7,123 nucleotides of DNA from an archaeon CG07_land_8_20_14_0_80_38_8 (GCA_002779595.1 PEWF01000080.1:1-7123); one strand, 5' to 3'; shown: positions 1 to 6,248, numbered from the stretch's first letter. Notes: generated from the sequence alone by a model not told the origin. A program made the numbers and translations.

Positions 1-207
1 AGGACTTTTAATGCAGAGGAGCCACTGGACTGGTGCACTTTAAAGCCTGTCAGCGGCACTGGCTCCGCGCATCTTACCAAATATTATTTTAACCAGACTA
101 CTCACGAGTGTGAGGGTTTCGTTTATACTGGGCAGCGAGCAGTTGCCCCTTTTGACAGCCTTGATGAGTGCGAGTCTGCTTGCCTGAATTCTTCAATAGC
201 AGAGTAA
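1..207 (+). CDS. Secreted protein with Kunitz/BPTI-like domain, C-terminal part only
   Basis: Frame 1 is open from the window edge to TAA at 205-207, giving the last 68 residues of a longer protein; the start lies outside. Residues 12-61 follow the Kunitz/BPTI pattern: WC at 11-12, KYYFN at 27-31, C37, FVY at 40-42, F51, then C57 and C61 as EC-x3-C. Spacings C12-C37 (25) and C57-C61 (4) match BPTI Cys5-Cys30 and Cys51-Cys55. The other BPTI pair, Cys14-Cys38, is absent: those positions hold G21 and Q45, and the P1 position holds Ser (S22) rather than Lys/Arg. Kunitz domains are usually extracellular serine-protease inhibitors; with a changed binding loop this one may inhibit differently, or serve only as a scaffold or adhesion module. 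Secretion is inferred from the disulfide-type fold, since no signal peptide is in view. Confidence 0.78.
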   Translation, partial: RTFNAEEPLDWCTLKPVSGTGSAHLTKYYFNQTTHECEGFVYTGQRAVAPFDSLDECESACLNSSIAE

Positions 208-231
208 AAATTAGGTTTATGATAGAAGGGC

Positions 232-238
232 TTTTAAA
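232..238 (+). promoter_or_regulatory. TATA-like box for the cold-shock gene
   Basis: TTTTAAA is centred about 27 bases before the ATG at 262. No Shine-Dalgarno sequence lies at a usable distance (GGGAG at 240-244 is 17 bases away), which fits a leaderless archaeal transcript starting at or next to the ATG. Confidence 0.45.
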
Positions 239-261
239 GGGAGATTACTCTTATTCTAGTC

Positions 262-459
262 ATGAATGGAGTTGTAAAATTTTTCAACACATCCAAGAAT
301 TATGGATTTATCACCGGAGAAAATGGTACTGATTACTTTTACCATATCAGCGGAGTAGAGGGTGGTAGCGTCCTTAATGAAGGAGACAAGGTTACTTTCG
401 AGACAGAACAAGGCGACCGTGGGGAAAAAGCAGTACATATTAAAAAAGTAGAAGAATAA
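262..459 (+). CDS. Cold-shock-domain (CspA-like) nucleic-acid-binding protein
   Basis: This 65-residue protein is a complete single cold-shock domain, the usual length for CspA-type proteins, which bind single-stranded RNA/DNA through a five-strand OB-fold barrel and act as RNA chaperones in the cytoplasm. The N-terminus reads NGVVKFFN, the expected first strand. RNP1 is KNYGFIT (residues 12-18), where most bacterial members have KGYGFIT, and RNP2 is YFYHIS (25-30), where VFVHFS is typical. The conserved GDKVTFE strand is at 41-47. CspA-type proteins are common in bacteria and patchy in archaea, so lateral acquisition is possible. A TATA-like box about 27 bases upstream suggests its own leaderless promoter. 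A minus-strand open frame over the same bases is a shadow. Confidence 0.93.
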   Translation: MNGVVKFFNTSKNYGFITGENGTDYFYHISGVEGGSVLNEGDKVTFETEQGDRGEKAVHIKKVEE

Positions 460-510
460 ATTTAGTTTTCTTTATTGAAATATTATATTTTAATTCTTAA
501 TCATAGTTGC

Positions 511-536
511 AACTCTTGATGAAAGAGTTTTTATTT
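511..536 (+). terminator. Hairpin followed by T-run after the cold-shock gene
   Basis: AACTCTT (511-517) and AAGAGTT (523-529) form a perfect 7-bp stem with loop GATGA, followed by TTTATTT. This resembles an intrinsic terminator for the cold-shock transcript. The T-run also overlaps the proposed promoter box of the next gene, so either role could be the real one. Confidence 0.4.
528..536 (+). promoter_or_regulatory. TTTTTATTT box for the flavodoxin-like gene
   Basis: TTTTTATTT is centred 26 bases before the ATG at 558. The same string occurs at the same distance before the Nudix gene, and a near copy before the GH10-like gene, which supports its use as an archaeal TATA element for leaderless transcripts. 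Confidence 0.45.
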
Positions 537-557
537 GGATGAATTATTTAGTAAATT

Positions 558-968
558 ATGGTTAAGAGTGTTGCTGTTGTTTATAGTACTAGGAACGGCT
601 CCACTAAGCAGTACGCTGAGTGGTTTGGGCAGATTTTGAAGTGCAAAGTTCTTGAAATGGACAAGGTTAAGGCAGAGGAATTGAATTTTGATACTCTTGT
701 TGTGATGAGCGGGACTTATGCTGCGAGGATGCCTTTGACTGATTTTTTGAAGCATAACTGGAATATTGTCAAAGACAAGAATTTGATTGTTGTGGCTGTT
801 GGCGCTGCTCCTGAGGATAATTTATGGAGCAAAGTGTCTTATTACTTGATTCCCGGCAGGATACGCAAGAGCGTGAAGTATTTTAAGATTAAGGGGAATT
901 ACGGGGATTCCACTGATAATGTGAAGAAGAGTAATCTGAAGAGAGTATTGGATTTTATTAAAAAATAG
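558..968 (+). CDS. Flavodoxin-domain protein, HemG-like
   Basis: This 136-residue protein has the flavodoxin fold of the Flavodoxin_5/HemG-like group. The first strand VAVVYS leads into the FMN-phosphate loop STRNGST (residues 10-16). The second strand and flavin loop read LVVMSGTYAARMP (47-59), and the third strand and loop LIVVAVGAAPEDN (76-88). These are the three FMN-contacting loops expected of a short-chain flavodoxin. HemG proteins oxidise protoporphyrinogen IX, but many family members in organisms without haem synthesis have unknown redox roles. No other haem gene is visible here, so only a probable FMN redox protein is claimed. The ATG at 558 is chosen because it places the first strand at residue 4 and a TATA-like box 26 bases upstream. 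It stands alone, between a cold-shock gene and a lipoprotein gene. Confidence 0.85.
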   Translation: MVKSVAVVYSTRNGSTKQYAEWFGQILKCKVLEMDKVKAEELNFDTLVVMSGTYAARMPLTDFLKHNWNIVKDKNLIVVAVGAAPEDNLWSKVSYYLIPGRIRKSVKYFKIKGNYGDSTDNVKKSNLKRVLDFIKK

Positions 969-973
969 TAGTT

Positions 974-982
974 CTTTTATTT
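974..982 (+). promoter_or_regulatory. CTTTTATTT box for the GH10-like gene
   Basis: CTTTTATTT is centred 28 bases before the ATG at 1006. No Shine-Dalgarno sequence lies between them, consistent with leaderless transcription. It differs from the TTTTTATTT boxes at 528 and 4141 by one base. Confidence 0.42.
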
Positions 983-989
983 GTTCGGG

Positions 990-1004
990 TTCTTTTTTTG
1001 TTTT
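990..1004 (+). terminator. T-tract after the flavodoxin-like gene
   Basis: TTCTTTTTTTGTTTT directly precedes the next ATG. Oligo-T tracts act as terminators in archaea, so this could end the flavodoxin transcript. It has no hairpin and sits where the next transcript starts, so the call is weak. Confidence 0.25.
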
Positions 1005-1005
1005 C

Positions 1006-2355
1006 ATGAATAAGTGGTTTTTTGCTGCATTATTTGTATTATTGGCTGGTTGCACTGTTAATGTTGATTATTCGATTAGTGATACTGATGGCAGGAGTAA
1101 ATTAGTTGAATTAAGCGTTTATGACGGGGATAATAATAGTTTGGGCAATGCTTCTGTTTTCGTGGAGCAGATTAGTCAGGACTTTTTTTACAACGTTGGT
1201 GATTACTGGGATGACAATTCTCCTGATGAGGCTGGCACTAATTTGTATAATGTTTACTTGGACTGGAGCTGGAAGGATTTGGAGCCTGGCGACGGAAATT
1301 TTGACTGGGATTACTTGAACACTTTGGGTTTTCAGGATGCATTTAGTGCCGAGCAAGTAATGGTGAGGTTGGGTGTGATGTCCACGAGTGCGTGGATTTA
1401 CAATACTGGCGGGGCTAAGGAATCTGCTGGTTTTCCTGACTGGGTTGACGCGGATAATAATTCCTTAATCATGGACAAGTATTTGGAATTCGTCACAGCA
1501 CTTGTTAATCATTTCAATGATTTGAGTTTTAGTCCTGATTTTTACATGGTTGAGGTTGAGCTTAACGCGCTGGGGCAGCACTCGAACATGACTAATAATG
1601 AGAGCATTGCGTGGCTTGGGAGACTGGTTAATGCGATTAAGAGTGCTAATCCTGATGCCGTAGTTGCTGTTGATGTTGCTGCGCAGAATTTAAGCCCTTT
1701 CATGGATGAGGGCAGGGAGAAGAATAGTATTCTTGTTAATGAGGATTTGTATCCTTTAAGCGTGCCTGACTGGCTTGGGAAGATTAACAGTATTAATTAT
1801 GATATTATTTCTTACCGCATGCAGCCTTTCGGCTGGATGAGCAATGGCAATTGGACTGACGCGGTTAACAGTGTTGAAATGCTCTGCAATTTTAACAGGA
1901 GCGTTTACATCAGCTGGGCTGGTTTTCTGAGTGAGGCGCCGGTTCTGCCTGAGGGCGCGGCTGACTTCGAGTATTATCCTGTTAATTATTCTGAGGAGTG
2001 GCAATTGAATAATTCTCTTAATTTGATGGATTATTTATTGGGCAATCCCTGCGTTATAGGAGTGTATTGGGATTATTATGATTTTGTTGAGCATGGCATT
2101 GGTGGCAATAATTCTAATAGTGTGCGTTTAACTTCAGGCTTCACTACTGGTTACAGAAATGATAATGGTGACGTTGTTAATGGTGTTAAGAAATTAGTTT
2201 TTAACCCTATGAAAGAGTTGTGGGATGAGCAGTTTGTGAATACTGTCTTAGTTACTGGCGAGAATGGCAGTGTTAGTTTTTACGGCTTTCTTGGGGAGTA
2301 TAAGATTATTTTAAGCAAGGGTTTGATATGGAGGACTTTGTTCATTAAGGTGTGA
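1006..2355 (+). CDS. Surface lipoprotein with GH10-like glycoside-hydrolase fold
   Basis: This 449-residue protein starts with a lipoprotein-type signal: hydrophobic residues 4-15 and the lipobox LAGC ending at C16, so it is probably lipid-anchored outside the cell. Residues 33-61 (VELSVYDGDNNSLGNASVF, then VEQISQDF) resemble the strand that precedes GH10 xylanase-type domains. Next come WSWKDLEP, GNFDWD (87-102) and GFPDWV (142-147), typical of the GH10 barrel entrance. The tail NGSVSFYGFLGEYKIIL (420-436) matches the closing strand of many GH10-like proteins. The catalytic positions look altered. The region of the acid/base Asn-Glu reads VEVELNAL (182-189), and the nucleophile strand, usually ITE, reads YISWAGF (301-307). 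It may be an inactive, carbohydrate-binding or divergent enzyme; the substrate is unknown. The small membrane-protein gene follows after 7 bases, probably in the same transcript. Confidence 0.72.
   Translation: MNKWFFAALFVLLAGCTVNVDYSISDTDGRSKLVELSVYDGDNNSLGNASVFVEQISQDFFYNVGDYWDDNSPDEAGTNLYNVYLDWSWKDLEPGDGNFDWDYLNTLGFQDAFSAEQVMVRLGVMSTSAWIYNTGGAKESAGFPDWVDADNNSLIMDKYLEFVTALVNHFNDLSFSPDFYMVEVELNALGQHSNMTNNESIAWLGRLVNAIKSANPDAVVAVDVAAQNLSPFMDEGREKNSILVNEDLYPLSVPDWLGKINSINYDIISYRMQPFGWMSNGNWTDAVNSVEMLCNFNRSVYISWAGFLSEAPVLPEGAADFEYYPVNYSEEWQLNNSLNLMDYLLGNPCVIGVYWDYYDFVEHGIGGNNSNSVRLTSGFTTGYRNDNGDVVNGVKKLVFNPMKELWDEQFVNTVLVTGENGSVSFYGFLGEYKIILSKGLIWRTLFIKV
2349..2352 (+). promoter_or_regulatory. 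GGTG ribosome binding site overlapping the upstream stop
   Basis: GGTG lies 10 bases before the ATG at 2363 and overlaps the last codons of the GH10-like gene. It is complementary to the anti-Shine-Dalgarno end of archaeal 16S rRNA. No TATA-like box lies at the leaderless distance, so this internal gene is more likely translated from the upstream transcript. Confidence 0.4.
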
Positions 2356-2362
2356 TTTTTTT

Positions 2363-2557
2363 ATGGCTGAATCTGTTGCTGAGAGTGCTGTAAGTTTGAT
2401 TAATCAGGTTGGCATTTTTGACGTTATTATCCCGTTCATTTTGGGTTTCGCGATTACTTTTGGCATGCTGGAGAAGACGCAGATTCTCGGGAAGAACCAT
2501 AACCTTAACGCGCTAATCGCGGTCTGCATCGGCTTGGCAGCTGCTCTGAGTTTTTAA
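2363..2557 (+). CDS. Small two-helix membrane protein, possibly C-terminally shortened
   Basis: This 64-residue protein has two hydrophobic segments: about residues 17-35 (GIFDVIIPFILGFAITFGM) and 48-64 (LNALIAVCIGLAAALSF), joined by a polar loop EKTQILGKNHN. The pattern 'FD.I.PF.L.F...F..LEKT.I.G....NA.IA..IGL' resembles the N-terminal part of larger uncharacterised membrane proteins of DPANN archaea, as far as I recall them. If so, this one stops right after the second helix and may be a shortened form. No catalytic motif is visible. It begins 7 bases after the GH10-like lipoprotein and has a GGTG ribosome site, so the two are probably co-expressed at the membrane. The function is unknown. 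Confidence 0.7.
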   Translation: MAESVAESAVSLINQVGIFDVIIPFILGFAITFGMLEKTQILGKNHNLNALIAVCIGLAAALSF

Positions 2558-2576
2558 AAAAATTGTTTAAGTATAA

Positions 2577-2587
2577 TATTTAAATAT
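2577..2587 (+). promoter_or_regulatory. TATA-like box for the 508-residue surface protein
   Basis: TATTTAAATAT is centred 28 bases before the ATG at 2611 in a 53-base, almost pure A/T spacer. There is no Shine-Dalgarno sequence before the ATG, consistent with a leaderless transcript. A second AT-rich stretch (TTATATAT, 2596-2603) is too close to the start to serve as the TATA box. Confidence 0.45.
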
Positions 2588-2610
2588 TATTACATTATAT
2601 ATTTTTTATT

Positions 2611-4137
2611 ATGAAAAGAGGTATTATTGTTTTATTTCTGGTTTTTGCAGTGAGTGCTGGTTTTTGCGCGTCAGATGATGGTATTGGTGTTGACAGTGTT
2701 AGCATGGTTTCAGCTGGTGATTCCTGCACTCTTTCTTCCGAATCCATTAATGCTGTTAAGGATTTTATTGCGTCAGAAATGAATACTGGGAACTTGGCTT
2801 TTTCTAATGTCACTAACAGTTACTGCTATTCTTCAGGAGATTACAGTTCTTTCAGCGTTACTGTATTGTTTAAGGAGAATGAGTCGTCCATTCTTGGCAG
2901 GAGCGTTAACGCGTATTTTTACTCGCAGGACACTTATGATTACAGCATTGTTTTCTCGGCTGATGAGCTTGACAAATTGGATTACACTTTAAAGGATAAG
3001 TATGTGAAGTACTTGATTAACGGGACTAGCGAGGATTTTTACGTGATTTTGTATTCTTATGATGACTGCAGCGCTTTGGAATCTTATTATGATTCCTTGC
3101 TGGGTGAGAAGTATTTTAATCAGGATTCGTGCAGCATTGTAACCAAAATTTCTACGAGTGATATTAAGGGTTTGAGTGGTGCTCCTGCGGATTACGTGTC
3201 TTATTTAGGTGACAGTGTTAATTTCGTGTTCTCAGGCTATTCTGAGGGCAGTTATGATTTGGAATCCATTGCTGACACTATTAGTTGTGATGTTAGTGAG
3301 AGGTATTATTTTGAGGATGTTGGTTCTGATTGTTATGCTGTTTACGTTGACAAATCACGCTTGTATTTCTCGTCGAGCACGACGAGTGATGATTCTTATA
3401 CTTATTTTAGCGCGTACGGCATTATTGGCGGCAAGGTTGAATTCAGCGTTAGCGCGTACGGCGACGGTTTAAGTGATGCTGATGTTCAGAGTTGGGTTAA
3501 TATTATTATGAGCGCGTATTTTCCGGAGTATAGTTTGAGCGTGAGTTTTGACAATTCTGGCGAGTATTACAAATATTATTCCGTTGTTAAGGATGGTTTC
3601 AGTTTTGATAACTCTTCATTGTCTAATTTTGACGTGGAAAATTATGAGATGAACACTGTTTATTCGAGCGGTGATACTTATGTGACTGTTACTGAGCCTT
3701 ACCTGCAGGTTTATTTCACTGATTATCCTGTTCTAACATCTTCTTTGGTTGTGCCCTATTGGAGCAATTATTTCACTGTCACCAGCAACAAAGTGTATGC
3801 AATGATTGCTTTAAGCAGTGATGATGAAGCAGTTGCTGAGCAGTCATTGAATGAATTAGTAAATGGTTATGTAAGCGTGAATGATTGGGTTCTGGATTTG
3901 AATGTTGGCGGCGGCTGGTATTACCCTTATCCTTTAAGGGGTGGTATTGGCGCGGATTACAGCGTTTCCGGCAGTGCTGAGGACAGCAGCAATTCCCAAT
4001 TACTGGATTTATTGCAGTCAGAAACTGCCGGGAATATTGGCAGCATGAATGTTTCAAAGTTTGAGGAATTAGAGGACTTAAGCAACCAGAACTGGCTCAC
4101 AAGTATTATTAATTTTTTTACGAATTTGTTCAAATAA
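2611..4137 (+). CDS. Secreted surface protein of unknown function, 508 residues
   Basis: I do not recognise a named family. Residues 1-20 form a clear Sec signal peptide (Lys-Arg, hydrophobic core IIVLFLVFAVSAGF, cleavage likely after A20), so the rest is outside the cell. The mature part is acidic and rich in Ser, Tyr, Asp and Asn. It carries six Cys: C39, C72, C153, C174, C226 and C241; C153/C174 and C226/C241 could be local disulfides. A pattern of a hydrophobic strand, an acidic Ser/Asp turn and a helix recurs near residues 113-124, 143-164, 204-224, 276-303 and 396-418, suggesting a degenerate repeat architecture. The C-terminal 95 residues contain the Gly/Tyr-rich NVGGGWYYPYP (431-441), a Ser-rich stretch and an amphipathic end (NWLTSIINFFTNLFK). 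This tail recurs at 6713-6999 fused to another gene. Confidence 0.85.
   Translation: MKRGIIVLFLVFAVSAGFCASDDGIGVDSVSMVSAGDSCTLSSESINAVKDFIASEMNTGNLAFSNVTNSYCYSSGDYSSFSVTVLFKENESSILGRSVNAYFYSQDTYDYSIVFSADELDKLDYTLKDKYVKYLINGTSEDFYVILYSYDDCSALESYYDSLLGEKYFNQDSCSIVTKISTSDIKGLSGAPADYVSYLGDSVNFVFSGYSEGSYDLESIADTISCDVSERYYFEDVGSDCYAVYVDKSRLYFSSSTTSDDSYTYFSAYGIIGGKVEFSVSAYGDGLSDADVQSWVNIIMSAYFPEYSLSVSFDNSGEYYKYYSVVKDGFSFDNSSLSNFDVENYEMNTVYSSGDTYVTVTEPYLQVYFTDYPVLTSSLVVPYWSNYFTVTSNKVYAMIALSSDDEAVAEQSLNELVNGYVSVNDWVLDLNVGGGWYYPYPLRGGIGADYSVSGSAEDSSNSQLLDLLQSETAGNIGSMNVSKFEELEDLSNQNWLTSIINFFTNLFK
3851..4135 (+). repeat. Direct repeat copy A (native 3' end of the surface-protein gene)
   Basis: These 285 bases recur at 6714-6998 in the same orientation with no gaps and 20 mismatches (93% identity). 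The longest identical stretch is 82 bases (3941-4022). Homology starts inside codon 414 of the 508-residue protein and ends at its stop codon; flanks on both sides are unrelated. Nine of the 20 mismatches are synonymous; the other 11 alter eight residues, six of them in the last 24. Confidence 0.95.
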
Positions 4138-4140
4138 ATC

Positions 4141-4149
4141 TTTTTATTT
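4141..4149 (+). promoter_or_regulatory. TTTTTATTT box for the Nudix gene
   Basis: TTTTTATTT is centred 27 bases before the ATG at 4172 and is identical to the box before the flavodoxin-like gene. There is no Shine-Dalgarno sequence in between. The T-run may also help terminate the upstream surface-protein transcript, which stops 3 bases before it. Confidence 0.45.
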
Positions 4150-4171
4150 GCTGAATATTTAATATTAATTT

Positions 4172-4603
4172 ATGCGAACGCCTGTTAAAGTTGAGTGCAT
4201 CATTTTCAGGAAAATTAATAATAATTATGATTTCTTATTATTAGAGAGGATTAAATCTAAGAGTGGTTTTTGGCAGCCTGTTACCGGCGGAGTTGAAGAG
4301 GGTGAGAGCATCGAGGATGCTGTTTTCAGGGAAGTTCTTGAAGAAACAAGCATAAGAAAAGAAGATATTATCAGAATTTTCAGGGATGTTTATTATTTTG
4401 AGTTTAAATCCGACTTCTTCGAAAAAAATATTATTAAGGAATTCGTGTTCGGCTTTGAAGTAAAGAGTAATGTTAATGTTCATATTGATGCTGGTGAGCA
4501 TGACAAGTTTAAATGGGTTAATTTTGATAAAGCAATAAAATTATTGAAGTACGAGACTAACAAGAACGCTTTTGAAAAAATGAAGAAGATATTAAAAATT
4601 TGA
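4172..4603 (+). CDS. Nudix hydrolase, NudB-like
   Basis: This 143-residue protein is a single Nudix domain of normal length. Nudix enzymes hydrolyse nucleoside diphosphates linked to another moiety, using Mg ions held by the box Gx5Ex7REUxEExGU. Here the box spans G39-I61: G39, E45, R53, E54, E57 and E58 are all present, with Ser at position 60 in place of the usual Gly. The lead-in FWQPVTGGVEEGES (33-46) resembles E. coli NudB (dihydroneopterin triphosphate/dATP pyrophosphatase), which has FWQSVTGSVEEGE, so a (deoxy)nucleotide or pterin triphosphate substrate is plausible but unproven. The ATG at 4172 has a TATA-like box at the leaderless distance. It converges with the minus-strand operon, with 8 bases between stop codons, and is unlikely to belong to that operon. 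Confidence 0.9.
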   Translation: MRTPVKVECIIFRKINNNYDFLLLERIKSKSGFWQPVTGGVEEGESIEDAVFREVLEETSIRKEDIIRIFRDVYYFEFKSDFFEKNIIKEFVFGFEVKSNVNVHIDAGEHDKFKWVNFDKAIKLLKYETNKNAFEKMKKILKI

Positions 4604-4608
4604 AAAAG
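4593..4608 (-). terminator. T-tracts ending the minus-strand operon
   Basis: Read on the minus strand, CTTTTTC and ATTTTT follow within about 20 bases of the stop codon at 4612-4614. Such T-tracts commonly end archaeal transcripts. They lie inside the last codons of the convergent Nudix gene, so the two transcripts probably overlap at their ends. Confidence 0.3.
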
Positions 4609-4611
4609 TTA

Positions 4612-5280
4612 TTATTTATCTTCTAAAGTGCAGGGTGTAACTTTTTCTATACTAAATATAATATCATAAAATGAATCCATATCGCTAGCTTTTTCAATAT
4701 TTTTAAGACTATTATTAAAAAATGTTCCTTTTAATGGTGCAAGATTTATAGTTATCAAAGAATTGTTCAATTCTTTCTTGAGTATTGAACCTGTTGTTTT
4801 AAATATTACATTATTCATTATTATGTCTTGTTTAGCAGCATGAAAATTTCCTAAAAAAGCAATAAGCTGTTTGTCTTTTAGATTTTGTTGAATGTTTTTT
4901 GCAATTATATTATCTCTTTCATTAATTTTATTCAATTGATTATTATAATCTAAATCAACACAGAAAATACTAATATTTTTATTTAATAAATAAATGTTTT
5001 TTATTAATTCTAAAATTTCAGCACTTTTTCTCCCATCTCTTGAATCCATGGAATTTAATTCAAGGAATGCAGGATTGCCCGTTGAAAGAAAATTTGAAAT
5101 GTTTTCCTGCTCATTAGAAGGAATTTCTAAGCACAAATCAAAGTCTTTAATACTCGAATATTCTTCCAAAAATTTGGAAAATAATAAAGGGATTTCTTTC
5201 GTTCCATGAGTCTCTCCGAATATTACAACTTGTTTATTCATTATTTTATCTTTTAAAGAATTAAATAAATTAGTAGTCAT
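4612..5280 (-). CDS. ChaN/Tiki/EreA-superfamily protein in the RiPP-like operon
   Basis: This 222-residue protein has the signature of the superfamily that joins ChaN, TraB/PrgY, Tiki and erythromycin esterase. The first metal/catalytic motif GETHG is at residues 22-26, LEIP (acidic E52) at 51-54, the Arg-containing SRDGR at 80-84, D109 in VDLD, ERDNIIAKNI at 121-130 (ChaN-like RDxxMA region), and GNFHAA at 144-149 as the second His motif. Tiki proteins are metalloproteases that clip a peptide from Wnt, TraB/PrgY lower the activity of self-made peptide pheromones, and EreA opens a macrolactone ester. Any of these roles (leader removal, immunity, ester hydrolysis) would suit a graspetide operon; the choice is inference. 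There is no signal peptide, so it should act in the cytoplasm. Its ATG overlaps the ATP-grasp stop codon as ATGA, which favours this start over M14. Confidence 0.75.
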   Translation of the reverse strand: MTTNLFNSLKDKIMNKQVVIFGETHGTKEIPLLFSKFLEEYSSIKDFDLCLEIPSNEQENISNFLSTGNPAFLELNSMDSRDGRKSAEILELIKNIYLLNKNISIFCVDLDYNNQLNKINERDNIIAKNIQQNLKDKQLIAFLGNFHAAKQDIIMNNVIFKTTGSILKKELNNSLITINLAPLKGTFFNNSLKNIEKASDMDSFYDIIFSIEKVTPCTLEDK

Positions 5281-6248
5281 AATAAATTTTCAGCCACATC
5301 CTTTGTAAGATTATACCCGGACTGCTCCTCTAACCACAACCATTGCCCTTTAGGATTAATTTCTAAGAAGTAATAATCCCCTTCTTTATCTAATATTATA
5401 TCAATTTCTGCAAAACTTAAATTATAATGATAAAGCAAGTCCGAACAGAATTTTTTAACATTATCAGGTATTTCAACTTTTTCGTATGTCACATTTTTAA
5501 GGTCATATCTTCTGAAATCAATTTTTGAAACCTCAGATTTTTGTGAAAATATGGCAATAGGTATAATTTTATCTTTAAGAGCTGTGATCCGTAATTCATA
5601 CTTTTTGTCAATGTACTGCTGGAATAAGCATGGATTTACATTTATCAATTCTGCATGTTTCATATTTTCAGGTGATATTAAATTATTGTAAACCCCAAAA
5701 TATTCACCATCTTTGATAACCATCGGAACTTGCAGTAATTTATGACATATTTTTTCATTTTTTTTATAGAAATATTTCAAAACACTTGGGTCATTAGTTA
5801 ATATAGTATCTGGAATTTTTACTCCATTGCCATAATTTTTGGTGAAACATAATTGGTCAACTTTATTATTTGCATTATAATCCGATTGAGGAGAATTAAC
5901 AACTTTACCCTTATGTGAAAAAATAAGCCCCTGCCAAGTTCTCTCAGTTTCTGTTAATATTATATCATGCAAATTTTCAGGAATATCCTCAGGTATAATT
6001 GGTTCCAAGATTCTTCTATTCCAAATATTCCAATCCTCGTTTAACACTATTGTATTATTATCTTCAGAGATAGAATAATTGCAGGAAGAAGAATCAAAAG
6101 TAATTTTGTAATTATTTATTATATTTTCAGTATTTACTCTAAAAAATTTAATGTCTTTTTTCAGAAAATAATTACAAATCGAATCCGCATGCGGATCCGA
6201 TTCATAAGTTAAAACAAAGATTTTTTTCAAATAATTTTCACCAGTCAT
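5277..6248 (-). CDS. ATP-grasp ligase, graspetide (MvdD/MdnC-like) RiPP maturase type
   Basis: This 323-residue protein has the length and motif order of graspetide ATP-grasp ligases. These activate Asp/Glu side chains of a precursor peptide as acyl-phosphates and join them to Ser/Thr (ester) or Lys (amide). Visible motifs: WNRR (76-79), WQGL (105-108), VVNSP (116-120) followed by NK (128-129), VKIPDTILTNDP (143-154), QYIDKKYELRIT (211-222), DFRRYD (244-249, DWRRYD in microviridin ligases), AEIDIILDKEGDYYFLEINP (280-299) and GQWLWLE (301-307). D283, E296 and N298 are the likely Mg/ATP ligands. The start is taken as the ATG at 6248; a TTG one codon earlier is possible. It overlaps the end of the small upstream ORF by 11 bases and the next gene by 4, so translation is probably coupled. 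RimK-type ligases are the nearest alternative but lack the NSP...NK and DFRRYD set. Confidence 0.88.
   Translation of the reverse strand: MTGENYLKKIFVLTYESDPHADSICNYFLKKDIKFFRVNTENIINNYKITFDSSSCNYSISEDNNTIVLNEDWNIWNRRILEPIIPEDIPENLHDIILTETERTWQGLIFSHKGKVVNSPQSDYNANNKVDQLCFTKNYGNGVKIPDTILTNDPSVLKYFYKKNEKICHKLLQVPMVIKDGEYFGVYNNLISPENMKHAELINVNPCLFQQYIDKKYELRITALKDKIIPIAIFSQKSEVSKIDFRRYDLKNVTYEKVEIPDNVKKFCSDLLYHYNLSFAEIDIILDKEGDYYFLEINPKGQWLWLEEQSGYNLTKDVAENLL

Noticed and set aside
220..330. 36-codon ORF overlapping the start of the cold-shock gene in another frame
   Set aside because: It has no ribosome site, no recognisable sequence and overlaps a clear cold-shock domain gene.
3209..3472. 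87-residue plus-strand open frame inside the surface-protein gene
   Set aside because: It is out of frame within a long, well-supported gene and has the low-information composition of a shadow frame.
6183..6196. Perfect 14-base palindrome ATCCGCATGCGGAT
   Set aside because: It lies inside the ATP-grasp coding frame (Ser-Asp-Pro-His-Ala-Asp-Ser) with no second copy and no promoter nearby; it is probably a chance result of coding.
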